A stretch of DNA of 64,000 nucleotides from Physcia stellaris (GCA_018902385.1 JABSSW010000013.1:1-64000); one strand, 5' to 3'; numbered from the stretch's first letter, positions 40,005 to 51,045 are shown. A program made the numbers and translations. The notes: a model not told the origin generated them from the letters alone.

Positions 40005-41690
40005 TTTGTGTTACTTTTTTAAATGACTTTCAATGATCGAATCGAATACGCAATAATCATGTTTTGAACAAACAAATAAATGAAATGAAAAATGATAATT
40101 GAGATTGTAAAATTTCATGTAAACGATCGAGCGAGACGCGCGAATTTCGTGATGAAAATTTAATAATTGAATTAAACGATTGAATCATTGTTGACAATCA
40201 ATTCGATGTTTTTGATTTTGACGTTGAAAATTGTCGTTCTAAAAATGACGAATTGATTTTTAAATATTGCAAAAAATAATGACGTGTTTGATTGCATGCA
40301 AAAAAAATTTGCAAACAATTTAAAAAATGTTGATTTTTTTGAACAAACGTTAAGTGATTTTTCATTACTTTGCGAAATGATTAAAGCGATTTCATCAATC
40401 AAATTTTTGTCATCAATTGATTTCGCTAGAAAAATCATTTCGTTTTATTGTTAGAGTAAATCAAAATGTTTGACAAAACAACGTTTTTTTGAAACGTTAA
40501 AAACAAACGTATCGTCGTCATTGTTGTTTTCACGTTTTTTTCGTTAATCGATAAAATTTGATATTTTAATTTCAACGCGTCGTATTTGTTTTGAAAAATG
40601 TTATAAATTGTATCGTTTTGAATTTTCAATGAACGTTTTTCGTTGATTCGAAATTAATTTCTGCGAATTTGTTGAAATTTATTTGCAAATTTTGATATTG
40701 ATTAAAAAATTTCAAATAAATGTTTCGATTCGAACGCAAAATATCGAATTTTTGCAAAAATTTGACGATATGATTTTCAATTTATTATTTCAATTGATTG
40801 ACGTTAATAACGTTCAAAAAATGAACAATATCGTCATTTTTCATCGATACATTTATACGCGAAAAAACGAATTTACGACATTTGAATTGAATAACAAATT
40901 TTTTTCGTTGATATTGTCGATTATTTGTTTCAAATAACGATCGATTTCGACACGAAAAATTTCAAATGACGAAATTTCAAATAAAAAAAATTATGATAAT
41001 TTCGAATCATAACGAGAAATAAAAAAATGATAATTGTAAATAAAAAAAATTGTTTGTTGTTCGTTTTATCGTTTTTTATCGTCGAAAATTTCGTCGTTGT
41101 TTTGTCAAAAAAATTTAAATCGTTTGTTTGATTAACAAAACTTTTCGTCGTTTGATTCGTCAAAAAATTTGATCGATTTGAAATTTTATTTTTGAACGTT
41201 CGCGTATTTCGACGAACGATAAAAATGAAAACTTATTGTAATATCATAAATCGTGTTTGAATAAACGTATTATTGATTAACTAAACGAAAACAATAAATT
41301 TGCAAAAACAAGTAAATACACGATGATGAAATTGCAAACAATGTGCGAACGTCAAATTTCAAATCACGTTAATTTCGTCAAAAAATTAAAATATAATTCG
41401 ATTTAAACATATTTGTTTAATCATTTATTATAATAATTATTTATTTGTCAAATTTATCTGTCAAACATGTTCGTAACATTGTTTGAATTTCAAATTTTCA
41501 TTGTATTAATTTCGAATCATTGCAAAATTTTTGAAAAAAATAAAATTCAAAATTGAAATTGAAAGAATTTATTTGTAATATGAACGATTGAGTTTTTGTA
41601 ATTTAATTACGAAACATATTCGCGTTTGTAAACGATATATTCATTTCATGTCGTTTTGCGATTATGTCGATCTCAATATACATAAAAATT
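40005..41690. other. AT-rich edge DNA, no gene seen
   Basis: This hypermutated-type sequence continues from the helicase repeat to the isochore edge. Short frames on both strands (for example 40438-40172 minus, 40683-40937 plus) have no motif. CpT and ApG become gradually more frequent towards 41.7 kb. Confidence 0.55.
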
Positions 41691-41765
41691 GAATCTGAAA
41701 AGATAAAGTTTCAAGTTTTCATATGATATGTCAATAATAATTTCAGACGAACAGAATCGAGAAGT
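41690..41765. other. Sharp AT-rich / gene-rich isochore boundary
   Basis: Within about 70 bases the sequence changes from A/T-dominated, CpT/CpC-poor DNA to balanced composition with all dinucleotides. No repeat or element end is visible at the switch. The first gene ends about 100 bases beyond it. Confidence 0.8.
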
Positions 41766-41864
41766 CAAGGCTTCACTATGACACAAGCTCACGACGACGA
41801 TGTCGACATGACAACATTTGGTTGACTAAAGTAAAACTTGTTACTTGGGGATTAACGAGGCTCG

Positions 41865-43052
41865 TCAGGCAAACAAACCAACTAATGAGCGCCTTCTGTC
41901 CGCTTCTTCCTCTACCAGACGGTGACGGTCGCGGTCCGCTTCGGACGACAAAGTGCACTGCTCCAAAGCCTCGAGTAAGCCTATTGCCTGATTTTCAATG
42001 GCACTAGTGACGTCTTTCCAGTTTTTCATTCCTCTTTGGCTTGTCTCATCTTGAAGAAGCACAATGTCAAAGCGATGACCCACCCAAGCACCGCGCAATA
42101 CATCTTTGGCGCCTTGCAATAGGCTGATAGGTCTCGGGAAGCAGCTTGTCTGGGATACCCGCATTATCAACACATCTTCCATAGAGACTTTCATTCTAGT
42201 GGATTCTAGCAAGCCTCTCTGCGTTTTCACGTCAAACTGACATCTCACGTATTCTCTCGTTGTCAGATTCCGCAGAGCCCAGGTCTTCTGGGCTAAGCCA
42301 GGTGCGATCGCCGAAATGTAGAGGAGCATTTCTTCCTGTGCTCTCCCAAGATCACAGCCATCTCCATTATGAGCAGTCAGAGCAGCTATCCAAGACTTCC
42401 ACGAAGCAGCGTCGAAGACATCATACTCGTGCCAGGCAGCATCGGTAAGATATCGAGCTGGGAATGGATATCTAGTTGGAGATGCAATATCGCCAGTCTC
42501 CACGAGCCCCACGGACCTCCTGAGTATGTCTTCGAAGCCCGCCGGGAGCGCAGTGAAGCTGGTACCTACATTGGCAACCTCCATTCCCGCCCAGCAACCG
42601 GTCAAGTGCCGACATTCGTGACGAGCAAGGCGTAGGACATGCATCCACAACAGGTCTGATGCGAGTCCAAAAGCTGCAAGATCTCTTCTGCGCAGGAACG
42701 GATTCTGGAGTATCAGACTTATCACCTCAGCTGGGAGGCTCTCGATTCTGGATAGCTGGGCTTTTCTTCCGACCACGCGGCGCAGCACCATCGCTTCGGG
42801 AGCGTGGCTTGGAAGTCGGACGAGCTTCGACCAGGCATCCCAATTATTATCCTCTGTGAATAGCATAGCTAACGGACCATGGTCCTGGCGACTCGAGACC
42901 AGCGACAGGGGCAATACCTGGCGACAGCCGGGCACGAAGATACGCCAGCGCTCGTGGGAAAGTGGGCACCAAGGGCACATTCTTGATACTTCGCCATTAC
43001 TCCGAGAGAGCTGAGCAATAGACATCCCGCTTTTATCATATTTCGGTCGCAA
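41865..43052 (-). CDS. F-box domain protein
   Basis: This is a 395-residue, single-exon protein. Residues about 102-140 form an F-box: IESLPAEVISLIL, then a DLAAFGLAS segment and LLW. The F-box is the Skp1-binding part of SCF ubiquitin ligases. Further on, ALRNLTTREYVRC (about 262-274) is a motif shared by a large ascomycete F-box family of unknown substrate. Residues 25-48 hold Cys and His (CPWC...ERWRIFVPGC). The C-terminus is charged (RDRHRLVEEEADRRR). The start at 43052 is the first Met of the open frame; a later Met is possible. The stop lies only about 100 bases from the hypermutated isochore, yet the frame is intact. Targets are unknown. Confidence 0.8.
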   Translation of the reverse strand: MRPKYDKSGMSIAQLSRSNGEVSRMCPWCPLSHERWRIFVPGCRQVLPLSLVSSRQDHGPLAMLFTEDNNWDAWSKLVRLPSHAPEAMVLRRVVGRKAQLSRIESLPAEVISLILQNPFLRRRDLAAFGLASDLLWMHVLRLARHECRHLTGCWAGMEVANVGTSFTALPAGFEDILRRSVGLVETGDIASPTRYPFPARYLTDAAWHEYDVFDAASWKSWIAALTAHNGDGCDLGRAQEEMLLYISAIAPGLAQKTWALRNLTTREYVRCQFDVKTQRGLLESTRMKVSMEDVLIMRVSQTSCFPRPISLLQGAKDVLRGAWVGHRFDIVLLQDETSQRGMKNWKDVTSAIENQAIGLLEALEQCTLSSEADRDRHRLVEEEADRRRSLVGLFA

Positions 43053-43478
43053 GGATTTCAGGCATCGACGGCGGAGTATTGCTGCCTGACGAGTCGAGTC
43101 TGGGCTCAGCCTTGCTCACCGCACCAACCTTTGTCTCGATTTCGACACCGTGAGACGCTTAAGCCTACAGCTTGCATGATAGTATCGACTGTACAGTCGC
43201 CAGTGGGTTAGTCTTAAGATGGTCAAGCAGGGTCTCCATCTGTTCCTATCCACCCGTTATCACCGCCACAACTTCACCCCTCCATCACCAAGTCTCCCCT
43301 AGCGCTGCGCCGTCGAACGAGTCAGTGGAAAATGAAAAGGCCTTCACATCGAGAGCGGCCCATGACCCGAGCACCCTCTTACTTTGTACCGAAATATCGG
43401 TCTGGGATTCCAACAGATTTCGAACAAAATGGTAGCTGAAGCACATTGAGCTTCCTATTCATCAGATCCCTTTTCGCA
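43053..43478. other. Intergenic, nothing recognised
   Basis: There is balanced composition between the F-box gene's 5' end and the 3' end of the secreted-protein gene. Short frames on the plus strand lack motifs. Confidence 0.5.
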
Positions 43479-44006
43479 TCATGTCAATCTCTCCGGCGCC
43501 AGTACCAGCATCGCATCCCGGGATTCTTCAGGCAAGCCCTCCTGGTGCGCATCCGGCCACTTTCTAACATTGAATGCACCAGCATTAGCCCTCGAATGAC
43601 CCCCAAAACAGTCATCAATAAGCCGAACGAAGCGATCCAAGCAGGTGATTAAGTCGAGTTGGAACTCCTCATCCAGGATATGATAGGCCACGGCACACCC
43701 AGGTCGCTCCGTCCAGATCCATTCGTGGCGCCTGGTCGTCTTTGTAGCGAACTGGAAACAGGATTCGTGATACGCCCTCCGACAGTTGTGGTAGTTGAGG
43801 CTGGGCATGGTTGGCGACGTGACTGAGCGACATGTTGGGGCTCCGAAGAATCCTCGGCGCAAAGGGGTCAAGTCCACAGCTTGGTGGAGCGAGGCATTGG
43901 AAGAGGTGGCGATATTCCTTGAAGAGGCAAGAATAAGATCGTTGTTGATCGTCAGAGCAGATACGAAGTGGGAATAGGGTAGTAGGATTAGAAATAAAGG
44001 CTTCAT
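43479..44006 (-). CDS. Small secreted cysteine-containing protein (effector-like)
   Basis: This is a 175-residue protein with an N-terminal signal peptide (hydrophobic core FLILLPYSHFV, likely cleavage after VSA, residue 17). The mature part has six cysteines at about residues 59, 75, 83, 104, 122 and 133, compatible with three disulfides, and a WTERPGCAVAYHIL stretch. There are no membrane segments after the signal. It is encoded in one exon. I do not recognise a named domain. The spacing NC-R-A-Y...GCAV...LITCLDRFVRLIDDC loosely resembles the secreted family of the gene at the right edge. Size, signal peptide and cysteines fit a candidate effector or apoplastic protein, and its place about 2 kb from a repeat-rich isochore fits too. 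No function can be stated. A shorter overlapping frame (44022-43669) is judged a shadow. Confidence 0.6.
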   Translation of the reverse strand: MKPLFLILLPYSHFVSALTINNDLILASSRNIATSSNASLHQAVDLTPLRRGFFGAPTCRSVTSPTMPSLNYHNCRRAYHESCFQFATKTTRRHEWIWTERPGCAVAYHILDEEFQLDLITCLDRFVRLIDDCFGGHSRANAGAFNVRKWPDAHQEGLPEESRDAMLVLAPERLT

Positions 44007-44753
44007 GACTGACTAATTGCAAAGAACTGGGGGCTCAGAATAATCTCATCTTTGCCTCTGGCGATTAAACGCCAGCGAACGTAGAGATCAAGAGAAGCAG
44101 CAGAAATCATTAATTTTTCGTACGCTGAAGCTTGGTCGCGAGTCGCTTGTCGGGTGGCAGTGTCAAACAGAACAGGCAAGCGACTTGCGGAAAGCGGCTT
44201 TGTGATCTTGAGTCTATTAGTGTCTTGTAACCATTCCGCCCATAGTACTGTTAGTAATGATGCTTACTGGGGTGGCACACTCAGACTTTTACATTTTTAG
44301 TCCGAATGGGAATCTCGAGAGTTTATCCACAGCTTTCTCGCAGCAATCAGTGCTCGATTCTGCTTGAATAACTCATTCGCTACACACTGTACAACGTCTC
44401 AACACTCTGTGAATCTGCCCCCTTCTCTGATTGGGCTTCAAGAGTCCCTAGATTCCAATCGTACATTTCGACATTGCCAACATATATAGGGTTGACTATA
44501 TATGATTACGTTTTGCCAAAAGGTCGGCCCTTTGTGCTGACTAATCTGCTCCCAGTTTTCGCGAATATCATTCAGGGGATCTTCGTATTGCAAACGCAGA
44601 TCTTGCACGAAAAGTGAAGTCATAACTTTTGCGTGTATCTCAAGGAGGTAAGGAATATGACCTTAATTGGGCTTCTACTATTGAAACAACTGTTCCGTTC
44701 TGGGCCTCCAGCTTGTGCACCGAGTCTGTGGTATCTGTAAGATTCTCCAGCTC
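44007..44753. other. Intergenic, nothing recognised
   Basis: About 750 bases lie between two minus-strand genes. A 61-codon minus frame (44623-44438) has no motif and does not join the upstream gene by a plausible splice. Confidence 0.5.
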
Positions 44754-45972
44754 TCATCTTACGCTGATGTCTACCAGCATGTCAAATGCAATGTCACTCT
44801 CGTCGTTCAAGTCCGTCCTACCGGGTGGTAGGGATTCCCTTAATCTCTGTGCTTCTTTTTGAGCCTCCTCGGCTTCCTTTCCGTATCTTCGCTCGTCCAT
44901 TAGGTACGCCTTCATAAGCAGATGCACAAAGCGCGCTCGCATTCCCGGTGGCATCTTATACAGTCTTGCAATCTCACACGCCTTTTGAGCCTCATCGATA
45001 GCGATTGCGGTCTGCTGCTGCTTCATCGCAAGAGAAGAGGTACGATAAGATACAATGCCGCTGATCCAGCTTATTGATGCGAAGCCGCCAGAGTTTTCTA
45101 AGATAATGCGAGCGCGATGTACTTGGGTGGCTGCCTGGTCGTACTTTGCCCACCGCAGATAGAGCTCCGCTTTGGTTTGATAGATACTGGGCAGCGCTGT
45201 CAGTGTCCTTGTTATGTCTCAGGAAGAGAAATATCAAAACCTACAACGCCAATGAGTACCAGCTTTGGAAGCCACTTGCCAAAACAAGGGCTGTATCAAG
45301 CTTCTTCTCGGAATCTTTAAAATCGTTGACGGAGAACAAATTGCGCGAGTAATTTAGGTGGTTTTGGGTTAAGAGTCTGATATGCAAATCAGCATCGTGT
45401 TTGACCAAGATGCTGCGCGATTTCTCCAACCAGATCTTAGCTTCCTCGTGACAGCCCATGGAATCGCAAGCAATTGCGATATAATTGTAACAATTAGTTA
45501 TCTGTAGATTCTGCGGCAATTTCAAATCCTCTCTGATCGCCAAACTCTTCTTGCACTGGGTTTCAGCAGATTTGAAATTCGCCTCTACCCTTAGGTCCCG
45601 GATACAGAGTAAAAGGAGTAAGTCGGCCTCGAGAACGCGCTCTTTTGACAAGTCGGGTAGCTTATAAAAGGCGTCACAGCCAATATCGATCACCAGTGAC
45701 AAAATACCAGCTGCGTCGTTGTCGTGGACGAACCAGGCACAGTCTGCCATAAGGTTGGAAAACTCAACGGTAGGTTTCAAGGGGACTTCTTTCTCCTGGG
45801 AATCCTTCCAGTCTTGAGCGAGCCCGGCAATTTGTTGCAAATACCGAGCCCCTTCTTCCCACAAAGAATCCATGATGACGAGGTCTCCACGACTGGGGAA
45901 TCTATCTCGGAGCAGTCTCACAGCATCATCAAATGCTTCTTGCCGATCTACTGCAGACATACTGAAAGACAC
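44754..45972 (-). CDS. TPR-type helical repeat protein (two exons)
   Basis: Exon 1 is 45972-45245 and exon 2 is 45186-44754; a 58-nt intron has donor GTAGGT and acceptor CCCAG. The splice gives 386 residues in one frame and joins YSLAF to IYQTKAELYLRWAKYDQAA. The protein is all helical with degenerate tetratricopeptide-like repeats: one around ADLLLLLCIRD..AETQCKKSLAIRE (about residues 120-165), one around YNYIAIACDSMGCHEEAKIWLEKS (about 175-200), one around AELYLRWAKYDQAATQVHRAR (about 248-270) and a last around IDEAQKACEIARLYKM. No NB-ARC, kinase or lipase domain precedes it, so it is a stand-alone repeat protein. It likely serves protein binding in the cytosol. The partner is unknown. The start at 45972 (MSFSMSAVD) is the first Met; a second Met follows five codons on. 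Confidence 0.7.
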
Positions 45973-48300
45973 TTAGCTTGCACAAGACGGTGAAATGAAA
46001 AAGTTTGTGAGGTGGTATCGTGTCGGACCAAGGTATGGTCAGTAAGCTTCTCGACGGCATTCCTGCGACTACGGGGTAGCGAATAAATATGTCAGAAAAG
46101 GTACCATAGTACGCTAAGTCTGACTAGAAGGCTTGGCACGTTGCCAGGCTCGCATGTGAATCTCACTTCTACCTCCTAGACTAGAACAAGCAATGAATCA
46201 GACGTGACGACTGCATGATGTTGCAAAGCCGAGTATGATAGTGGGTGAATAGATTTTCAAAGGTCAGAGAATCACTCCATGTGTTCACTGCGGAACTCCA
46301 GTTCAGATGGCAATACTATACCCTCTCTGGGTTTCAGGAGTGCTGTTGGGATGGCGTCTGGGGCATAGATACTTAGCACACCAAGGCAGATACTGGCCGT
46401 TTTGCCCAGAGCGACAGAACAGATATCCCAAATGATGTCGCGTGCATAGTTGTAGCGGATACATTTCCAGCCCTTCTTGCATTCCCGGTGAATGTTTTTC
46501 GGGTACTTCTTGTTCAGTGACAAGAATGTCTCGACTGGCATTGTTCGCGCACGTACGTAAACTGGTAGCTGATTTATGGTACGGAGAGATGTGAGAATGA
46601 CGGTCTTGACAACGCGTCGAAGAAGAATAAGCTTTGAGATCTCGCACCTTGAAAGCCCCCTTGGTCTGATGTGTGTATTGGGATGTGCTCGGAAGAACTT
46701 CAGGGTCAATGCTCAATCTCTGGCAGTACCTTGGACGTTTAATTCTGTTCCTTCCTACGTTATTTCTCCTGCCTCCGAGGTACTTTGGCTGCTATGTATG
46801 GGAGCCATCCACTCGTCAGAGCTGTGGTGGAACATCAGCGTAAGAATGTCTCTTCCGACCGCTGGCATTGATACTCAAAATCGGACAGATTCCTTTTCTT
46901 CACCGAACATTTCCGTGGTACACCGACTCGCATCTTTGCCGCCCTGAGCTGCGAAACCTTCAGCCGGCTGTCCGCCTTTCACCAGAACTTCGTCTGCATC
47001 TTATACATTCTTCGCAACCGCATTTGTGTACTATGCTGTTGGGCCACCGTGTGTTCTTTATCCACCTCGCTCAAGACGACTGATGACTTTTTTCGAGACC
47101 ATGTCGCCCACAGGTGTGAGAAGCCCGTCCTTTCCCACTTATGCACCGAATAGGGATTTAACGCCGTCTGGCATCTAACCCGCCTATGGGACACCGCTGA
47201 CTTTTGGGTCTTGTCAGGCGTATCTGTGGTATCATTAGCAATGATGATTGTGGAATAGTATGACCGATACATACAATTAGTTATGTAGGAAGCTTGGTTG
47301 CCGATTCCAGGCATGCTAAGTTCTTGTCTTCGATCCAGGGGACCCTGTTGTTGTGATCGTTGCTGTATTTTGGCCTACTCCGTGTAGATCTGCTGCCTCC
47401 TATGTAAGGTCGATATACAGGTCGTCGTACATGGCTTTTTAATGGATGCGACATGAACTATGGTGAGTGGTACGGCGAGACTGAATAATGTGCCATGAAT
47501 TCGAAGTTAATAAGAAGTTTTTGATTTTGTCCTTCGATCAACTACTTACGTCATAAAGTACGCAGCGATTTTCAGCGGAATAATGCCGCCCGGAACAGGG
47601 TCCGGCCACTTTCCCACGACCTTCTCCGCCATCACATGAACGATGTGCTCCGTACCTTTGTATGCTCTTAGCATGCTATATTACTCGTAGAACGACCCTA
47701 TCGACAAGGAGGAGTTCGATCGGCAATGTGAAAGGGGTACAAAGAGTCGAGTCACCCGACTGCAGGTCTAGTCTCCAATTGCAAGCACAGGCTGGATTTG
47801 ACGTACTGGATCTCTTCACTGCGAATTGGATGAAAACTGTGAACCAGATTCTGTCGCTCTCGATGAAGACATATAATTTGAGCGTTGCTCAGACTTTACA
47901 AGGATAAATTCTAGCTGGACTCCACATGATGGCACCTTCTCGCTGCTCACGTTAAGAATGCCATGAACTTGGGTCCTTGGAATCTTGCCGATGAGTCGAA
48001 TTGTGCGTGCTGTCTGGCTTCGAACTGTGGCTTTTGGTCTGAGTCCTCGCAGCTTTAGCTAAACCTCAGAGTGCAGGATCCATCAATCTCAAGCATCCGC
48101 GGATCCCGCCTATCTCCACTGTCGAGGCGAGCATGCTGCAGGCCAAGTACAGAACTCGAAGACTTGAAATCAAGTCCCCACGCGACTACCGGCCCGATCA
48201 GATTATGCATATCGGCGAATACGTGCCAAGGCCTTTCTGTAGAATAAAGTGTGGTCAGTTCGCACACGATCAAGCTAGCTCACTGATGATTGGTGGAGTT
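45973..48300. other. Long intergenic region, no convincing gene
   Basis: Composition is normal for the gene-rich part. A minus-strand frame at 46709-46272 (145 codons) ends in a plausible-looking stretch (YARDIIWDICSVALGKTASI) but has no recognised domain and overlaps an equally long frame in another phase. It may be a relic. Frames at 47662-47907 and 48133-48501 have no motif. The right end is promoter of the transporter. Confidence 0.45.
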
Positions 48301-48339
48301 ATCCCCTTATCATTGTCGGACTTAAACACCACATTATCG
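48299..48339. promoter_or_regulatory. Cluster of GATA-factor sites upstream of the urea transporter
   Basis: Three TTATC cores lie within 41 bases, 230-270 bases before the start codon: TTATCC (48299), TTATCA (48307) and TTATCG (48334). The second and third read TGATAA and CGATAA on the other strand, matching the HGATAR consensus of AreA/NIT2 nitrogen regulators. Fungal urea transporter genes are known AreA-type targets. Binding here is inferred. Confidence 0.5.
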
Positions 48340-48567
48340 ATATGCAGCCAGGCCGTCGTGGGGTCAGACCTCGATGAATCCAGATCAGCCTCTGGATATG
48401 CATCTCTTGTATCTCTGTCGAATCATTGCGAGCGGCTTGATCAAACTATTCCTTGGCAAGAGCTGTTCGCCGTATCAACGCCGTGCACCATGCATATATG
48501 AAGACATGTTCCCATCTCATGCAAGAGTTTCGTACTTCGGTTTCGTATACAGCCTCCTCTCGACAGT

Positions 48568-51045
48568 ATGTCTTCCAACGTCGTGGTTCCGCCCCTCTCC
48601 CAGGGGTTCGGTTACGGTATCATCCTAGGTCTCGGGTGGGTACAGCTCAAGCTTGCAAAGTCGGCTGGGTAACGATATGTATAGGGCAGCATTTTGCATT
48701 GGCATGGTATTCACGACGTGGGCACTGAAAAGGTATTGAGAAAATCAATCAAACGCACAATGGTGAACTGGCTGACTCCATTCTGCAGATACCAGGGAGA
48801 GATCCAAACCAGTGAGGAATTCTCCACTGCGGGAAGAACAGTCAAGTCTGGACTTGTCGCCGCCGCGGTAGTCTCCAGTTGGACCTGGGCTGCCACACTT
48901 CTTCAGCAAGTCAATGCTCCCCGATGCCCATGGGCCTTGTATTAATTTCGTGTAGGTCTTCAGCCGTTGCATACAACTATGGCGTCTCCGGGCCTTTCTG
49001 GTATGCCAGTGGTGCCACAGTTCAGGTCCTGCTCTTTGCAACACTGGCAATCGAACTTAAACGGAAATCACCAAATGCACACACGTTCTTAGAGGTTATT
49101 AAAGCCAGATATGGAGTAGTCACTCACGCAGTTTATATTACTTTCGGTCTTGTCACTAATATCCTCGTGACCGCCATGCTGCTTACTGGAGGCTCTGCTG
49201 TCGTCAGCGACCTCACCGGTGTGCCTACGGCAGCTGCTTGTTTTCTACTCCCCATAGGCGTCGTTCTGTATACTATGTTCGGAGGTATCAAGGCTACCTT
49301 CCTAACGGATTATGTCCATACTGTTATGATTTTCAGTGAGTCTATCGCATACTAAGATCGCTTCTCAGGGCTGATAAGGTTGAAGTCATACTCTTTGTTT
49401 TCGCCTTCACTGCCTACGCCACCAATGAAGTTCTCGGATCGCCCAAGAGGGTCTACGAACTGTTGGTCAAAGCGGCCGAGACTCACCCTGTTGCAGGCAA
49501 TGCCGGTGGTAGTTATTTGACAATGCGAAGCAGGGAAGGGGCCATCTTCTTTGTCATCAATCTAGTAGGAAACTTTGGAACTGTATTTTTGGATAACGGG
49601 TTAGTGAAGCCAGCGAGATCGACCAGATGACCTGCTAATCATGATCTCTAGGTACTACAACAAGGTAATGTTATTGCAAGAATCAATGAACGTGTGTACT
49701 AACGTAGACTGCAGGCCATCGCAGCAGGAGTATCAAGTGCCTTGCCAGGATATGTTATGGGTGGCTTGGCCTGGTTCGCAATTCCCTGGCTTTGCGCTAC
49801 GACTATGGGGCTTGCGGCGGTTGCTCTGGAGAGTAATCCAGTCTTCCCTACATATCCCAACCGTCTACCAGCAGCGCAGGTCTCGGCGGGGCTTGTTCTC
49901 CCCAATGCTGCGGTGGCTATGCTTGGGAAAGGTGGCGCTGGCGCGAGTCTTCTTCTGATCTTCATGGCAGTCACGTCGGCTATGTCCGCCGAACTCATCG
50001 CAGTCTCCTCGATATTTACTTACGATATTTACCAAGGTTATATCAACCCTAAGGTGCGTACATTTTTCGAGTCGGTGACCAAGTTACCAACTTAAACCGT
50101 AACAGGCTGATGGTAAAATTCTCATTCGAATGTCCCACGCCACCTGCGTTGTCTACTCCATCATTATGGCTGGATTCTCGACCGGTCTCTTCTACGCTGG
50201 TATCGGCATGGGCTATATCTACCTCATGATGGGTTGCATTATCTCATCTGCTGTGCTCCCTGCCACCTTGACTTTGATGTGGAAAGACCAGAATTGGATA
50301 GCCGCTGCTCTGTCACCTGTGCTCGGGCTGATAGTCGCCCTCATCGCTTGGCTAGTCACTGCCAAAACGAATTGTGGGTCATTAGACGTCCTCTGCACCG
50401 GATCTAAGTAAGTCGCACTATTCGCCACCTAGCTAAAGACTAATATGAAGTAGCAACCCTATGCTAGCAGGCAATGTCGCCGCGCTCTGTAGCCCCCTTA
50501 TCTTTATCCCAGTCCTTACGTTCGCTTTTGGTAAACAAAATTACGACTGGGTCTCGATGTGGAACATTCGCAAAGTTGACGACAGCGCAATCCTGCGCCA
50601 CTCCGTTGCCGACCCAGAACGTCGCAAAAGCTCGGCCGTAAACCACCACCGCGCGGTGGTCAAAGCGGCCGCTGCGGACGCTGAGTCGGACGCAGAACAA
50701 GCCAAGCTCAAGAAATCCGCTCTCATCGCACGATCAATCACAGTGTTTATGGCTTTGGCTTTAATCATCCTTTGGCCAATGCCAATGTACGGCAGCGCGT
50801 ACATCTTCAGCGAGAAATTCTTCACCGGATGGGTTTCAGTAGGCATTCTCTGGCTTTTCTGCAGCACTGCCGCTGTGGGTATCTTCCCGTTGATTCAAGG
50901 ACGGAAGACCTTCGGCCGGACCGTGAAGTCTATGGTTCTTGACGCCTTTGGCAAGTGGAGGCCTCCGGTCTATGAGGGTGAGAATGATGAGAGTGACGAG
51001 GTGTCATTTGAACGAGAGAAGGAGATGGCTGGCAAGGTTGGATAG
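48568..51045 (+). CDS. DUR3: DUR3-type urea/polyamine transporter (SSS family)
   Basis: This is a plasma-membrane symporter taking up urea (and, in yeast, polyamines). Nine exons: 48568-48635, 48685-48732, 48789-48905, 48956-49335, 49386-49599, 49652-49664, 49715-50053, 50106-50407 and 50454-51045. All phases agree and give 690 residues, normal for fungal DUR3. Hallmarks are [10 protein letters not shown] at the N-terminus, [100 protein letters not shown] and [17 protein letters not shown], with about 14-15 hydrophobic segments and a charged cytosolic tail after ATGWV-like [12 protein letters not shown]. Intron 3 (48906-48955) has a GC donor (GCAAGT). Exon 6 is only 13 nt. Intron 1 uses GTGGGT. 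No frameshift or stop is present. It is probably induced under nitrogen limitation (GATA sites upstream). Confidence 0.93.

Larger units (their letters stand above)
33660..40010. repeat. Right part of repeat copy B
   Basis: This half is homologous to 22.05-27.8 kb. It extends about 700 bases further left-to-right at its helicase N-terminal side (39.3-40.0 kb), which copy A lacks. It contains both palindromes, the 350-370-base modules (about 33689, 34063, 34431) and the decayed helicase. Differences from copy A are mostly C-to-T in CpT/CpC and G-to-A in ApG/GpG, falling in both copies. Confidence 0.85.

Noticed and set aside
1-41700. Classic Neurospora-type RIP (CpA to TpA) as the sole explanation
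   Set aside because: CpA and TpG are common and TpA is low over most of the block; the depleted contexts are CpT and CpC. CpA changes do occur between copies but are the minority among those I compared.
1-41700. Mitochondrial DNA
   Set aside because: AT-richness alone suggested it, but there are no mitochondrial genes, tRNAs or rRNAs, repeat copies and relic nuclear transposon/helicase genes are present, and it joins nuclear genes.
43669-44022. 117-codon minus frame overlapping the secreted-protein gene
   Set aside because: The other phase has a clear signal peptide and cysteine pattern; this one has neither.
46272-46716. 145- and 137-codon overlapping minus frames
   Set aside because: Two similar-length frames in different phases, neither with a recognised domain; at best a relic, so noted only under the intergenic entry.
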